Source: Rhodospirillales bacterium (GTDB lineage Bacteria > Pseudomonadota > Alphaproteobacteria > CACIAM-22H2). From it: 8,626 nt of DNA. The notes beneath the pieces are model-generated. The model ran no database searches. It had not been told where the DNA came from and was given only the letters and a program-made list of their open reading frames with translations. Positions 6,536 to 8,626 of this stretch are shown in pieces. The number at the start of each line of letters is the position of its first letter. Within the stretch, counting starts at the first letter, position 1. The stretch spans positions 1-8,626 of the forward strand of contig JACQAF010000135.1 of the NCBI GenBank assembly GCA_016195145.1, in the 5' to 3' direction. A program made the translations under genes and the position numbers.

Positions 6536-7760
6536 GCCGCAAAGCCTCGATGGGATCGAGACGCGAGGCGCGGCGCGCGGGATAAAAGCCGAAAAACACG
6601 CCGACCATGGCGCTGAACCCCACCGCGACGGCGATCGCCTCGGGCCGGATCAGGGTCGGCCAACCGGCCAGCGCCGCGATGCCATAGGCGGCGACGAGCC
6701 CGAGCGCAACGCCGACGCTGCCGCCGATCACCGCCAGCGTCGTCGCCTCGATCAGGAACTGGGCGAGGATGTCGCGGGCCCGCGCGCCGACCGCCATGCG
6801 CAGGCCGATCTCGCGCGTACGCTCGGTCACCGAAACCAGCATGATGTTCATGATCCCGATGCCGCCGACGAGCAGCGAGACCGCGGCGATCGCGGCCAGA
6901 AGCAGGGCGAGCGTGCGCGACGAGGCGTCGCGCGTTTCCGCCACCTCGGTCAGGTTGCGTATCCAGAAATCGTCGTCCTGGTTGGCCTGAAGACGGTGGC
7001 GCTGGCGCAGGAGTTCGCGAATCTCGGTTTCCGCCTCGGCCATGTCCTCGCCGTCGCGGACCTTGACCATGATCGCCCCGACCGAACGCGCATTGGCCTG
7101 GCTGACGCCGAGGACGCGCCGCTTGGCCGTGTTGAGCGGCATCATAATCACGTCGTCCTGGTCCTGGCCCGAAGTGTTCTGACCCTTGCGGGCGAGCACG
7201 CCGACGATGGTGAACGGCACGTTGCGGATGCGCAGCGGCCGGTCGATCGGATCTTCATCGCCGAACAGGTTGAGTGCGACCGTCTGCCCGATCAGCGCCA
7301 CCTTGGCGGCGGCGTCCGCTTCTTCGAAGGTGAACGGCCGGCCTTCGATCACCTCCCATTCGCGGGCTTCGAGGTAGTTCGGCAATACGCCCATGATCAC
7401 GGTCGACCAGTTGTTGTTGCCGGCGACGACCTGCGCGCTGCCGCGATAGACCGGCGCCGCGACCTGGACCGAGGGAATCTCGCGCTCGATGGCGAGCGCA
7501 TCGCCGTCGCCGAGGGTCAGGCGCGAGCCGGAGCCGAGCCGCACCCCGCCCGAGGTGATGGTGCCCGAGACGATGACGAACAGGTTGGAGCCGAGGCTGC
7601 GGATCTGCTCGGCGATCTGGGCCCGCGCCCCGGCCCCGACCGCGACCATGGCGATCACCGCCGCGACGCCGATGACGATGCCGAGCATGGTGAGCAGGCT
7701 GCGCAGCAGGTTGGCGCGCAGCGCCGACAGGGCGGAGCGGATCGCCTCGAAATACGCCAT
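6528..7760 (-). CDS. MacB-type ABC transporter permease
   Basis: A 410-residue inner-membrane permease of the MacB/FtsX (type VII ABC) class, in which the protein transmits ATP-driven motion across the membrane to a periplasmic adaptor and TolC. One N-terminal membrane helix (about residues 18-45, LLRSLLTMLGIVIGVAAVIA) is followed by a large periplasmic MacB_PCD domain with LGSNLFVIVSG, PVYRG and NLFGDEDPIDRPLRI. Three C-terminal helices follow in the FtsX domain: TLALLLAAIAAVSLLVGGIG running into IMNIMLVSVTERTREIGLRM, then EATTLAVIGGSVGVALGLVA, then GFSAMVGVFFGFYPARRASR and finally LDPIEALRHE. The ATG at 7760 is chosen because it overlaps the ATPase stop as TGATG and begins at the conserved residues; the frame is open to 8087 but that part is ATPase read out of frame. 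Unlike E. coli MacB, ATPase and permease are separate genes. Substrate unknown. Without a working ATPase partner it would be idle. Confidence 0.93.
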   Translation of the reverse strand: MAYFEAIRSALSALRANLLRSLLTMLGIVIGVAAVIAMVAVGAGARAQIAEQIRSLGSNLFVIVSGTITSGGVRLGSGSRLTLGDGDALAIEREIPSVQVAAPVYRGSAQVVAGNNNWSTVIMGVLPNYLEAREWEVIEGRPFTFEEADAAAKVALIGQTVALNLFGDEDPIDRPLRIRNVPFTIVGVLARKGQNTSGQDQDDVIMMPLNTAKRRVLGVSQANARSVGAIMVKVRDGEDMAEAETEIRELLRQRHRLQANQDDDFWIRNLTEVAETRDASSRTLALLLAAIAAVSLLVGGIGIMNIMLVSVTERTREIGLRMAVGARARDILAQFLIEATTLAVIGGSVGVALGLVAAYGIAALAGWPTLIRPEAIAVAVGFSAMVGVFFGFYPARRASRLDPIEALRHE

Positions 7761-8301
7761 CACGCGGCCTCGGGCGCGGTGGCGGCGGCCAGCAACATCG
7801 CGGCGTCGGCCGGGGCCTGGGGGCGGTCCTCGGTCACGCGCCCGTCGCGGAAGGCGAGGATGCGGCTGGCGAAGCGCGCCACGTCCGGTTCGTGGGTGAC
7901 GATTACCAGCGTCATGCCGTCGCGGTTGAGGCGCTGGAACAGCGCCATGATCTCGAGGCTGGTGCGGGTGTCGAGCGCGCCGGTCGGCTCGTCGGCAAGA
8001 ATCAGCGACGGCCGGTTGACCAGCGCGCGGGCGATGGCGACGCGCTGCTGTTGGCGGCGCGCGCATCGCTGTCGAGCGCGCCGACATCGACGCCGTCGAG
8101 GCGATAGATGCCGCCGGTCGGCCGGTCGAGGCAGCCGAGCAGGTTCATGAAGGTCGATTTGCCCGAGCCCGAGGGCCCCATCACCGCGACGAGTTCGCCG
8201 GCCGCGATATCGGCCGAAGCGCCGCGCAGGGCGCGGACCTCGCCGCCGCCCATGCGATAGCTCTTGGCGAGATTGCGGATTTCGATCAGCGGCCGGGCCA
8301 T
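7760..8301 (-). pseudogene. MacB-type ABC transporter ATPase, internal deletion with frameshift
   Basis: Nucleotide-binding subunit partner of the following permease. From the ATG at 8301 the protein begins MARPLIEIRNLAKSYRMGGG, with Walker A GPSGSGKST at residues 42-50 and MNLLGCLDRPTGGIYRLDG after it, up to DVGALDSDAR. At about 8054-8062 the frame changes. The second part, in another frame from 8053, is QQQRVAIARALVNRPSLILA, then Walker B with the catalytic Glu (LILADEPTGALD) and the H-loop (VIVTHEP), ending at the TGA at 7760. Compared with the family, about 65-70 residues are absent: the Q-loop region (GFVFQ-like), the helical domain and the LSGG half of the signature. The remaining 542 nt are not a multiple of three. 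The ends are well preserved, so either the deletion is recent or the sequence is misassembled. As written it cannot make an active ATPase. The start is four bases after the adaptor stop. Confidence 0.85.
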
Positions 8302-8305
8302 GGCC

Positions 8306-8626
8306 TTAAAACCCGAGGCGCGGCGTTGCCGCCGCCGCTGTCGCGCGCCCGCTGCCGACAATAATCTCCTGCCCTGCCTGTAGCGCGCCGCCGATCACCT
8401 CGGTGAACGCGCCGTCGCCGATGCCCAGGCGCACCGACACGGTTTTCGGCTGGCCGTCGGGCCCGAGGACCCAGATTTGGCCGGCGGCGCTGCCGGTCGA
8501 TCCCTGCGCCGACCGCAGGGCGCGAAAGCGCGGCAATTGCTCGGGCGTAAGAACGCCGGCGATGCGCTCGCCGAGATTGCGCCGGATCGCCCCGGCGCGG
8601 GTGCGCCGCTCGTCGGGCGGCAGATC
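8306..8626 (-). CDS. MacA/HlyD-type periplasmic adaptor subunit, C-terminal 106 residues (runs off right edge)
   Basis: The periplasmic adaptor joins the inner-membrane ABC transporter to an outer-membrane TolC channel. Only the end is present. The final segment reads GQIWVLGPDGQPKTVSVRLG, IGDGAFTEVIGGALQAGQEI and IVGSGRA, the beta-barrel and membrane-proximal pattern at the C-terminus of MacA-like proteins, where a new value is assigned to successive domains by VLGPDGQP- and VxxGIxDGxxTEV-type strands. Before it, RIAGVLTPEQLPRFRALRSA is a helical insert with an LTPEQ motif found in some of these adaptors. The last residues, TPRLGF, also fit. The stop TAA is at 8306-8308, four bases from the ATPase ATG, so the two are one transcript. 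The lipoyl and hairpin domains would lie beyond 8626. The family assignment rests on the C-terminus and on the gene order adaptor-ATPase-permease. Confidence 0.85.
   Translation of the reverse strand, partial: DLPPDERRTRAGAIRRNLGERIAGVLTPEQLPRFRALRSAQGSTGSAAGQIWVLGPDGQPKTVSVRLGIGDGAFTEVIGGALQAGQEIIVGSGRATAAAATPRLGF

Noticed and set aside
7761..8087. N-terminal extension of the permease frame
   Set aside because: It is the ATPase C-terminal half read out of frame and low in complexity; the permease begins at 7760 with conserved residues and a TGATG overlap.
6501..8150. Long plus-strand open frame of about 549 codons opposite the permease and ATPase
   Set aside because: It is antisense to genes with clear family motifs. 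Its composition (rich in Arg, Asp, Ala, Gly, His) is what GC-rich antisense frames give, and no domain is recognisable.
1..8626. CRISPR arrays, insertion sequences, integrase or phage genes, attachment sites
   Set aside because: I saw no regularly spaced repeats, transposase or integrase motifs, or terminal inverted repeats. The tRNA 3' ends are not followed by a phage-like gene or a visible repeated tRNA end.

Overview
The window is GC-rich DNA from an alphaproteobacterium, most likely a Rhodospirillales-like or related lineage. Evidence: a PopZ/DUF2497-type gene (a family confined to Alphaproteobacteria) lies just upstream of valS, behind a protein-isoaspartate-methyltransferase, rhodanese and tolC gene trio, an order common in that class. 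All protein genes recognised here lie on the minus strand; the only plus-strand genes are two tRNAs.

Left block (1-4204, minus strand, transcribed right to left): pcm-like methyltransferase, single-domain rhodanese, TolC-family outer-membrane channel, PopZ-like pole organiser, and the first 350 codons of valyl-tRNA synthetase, running off the left edge. A clear sigma70-like promoter precedes the methyltransferase (4270-4298). The first three genes are tightly packed; a 118-nt gap separates tolC from popZ. The popZ frame has lost its conserved C-terminal part and its stop, and reads straight into valS.

Middle (4205-4662): a divergent control region holding a perfect 7-5-7 inverted repeat, then tRNA-Cys(GCA) and tRNA-Asn(GTT) on the plus strand, each with its own promoter-like sequence. 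A strong hairpin follows that can terminate the tRNA transcript and, on the other strand, the operon arriving from the right.

Right block (4663-8626, minus strand): the end of a MacA/HlyD-type periplasmic adaptor (cut by the right edge), a MacB-type ABC ATPase gene, a MacB-type permease, an LpxR-family lipid A deacylase and a HAD-IIB phosphatase. Start and stop codons overlap or nearly touch, so this looks like one transcript. It pairs a tripartite-type exporter with an outer-membrane lipid A-modifying enzyme; a matching TolC lies in the left block. The ATPase gene is broken: an internal segment of roughly 200 nt, carrying the Q-loop and the LSGGQ signature, is absent and the frame shifts at the join.

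The two broken places (popZ/valS near 1060-1105 and the ATPase near 8054-8062) are alike: each lacks a conserved internal stretch and changes frame. Either this is recent gene decay, or the assembly has small deletions. I see no wholly new system; these junctions and the exporter-lpxR-HAD operon are the points most worth a second look.
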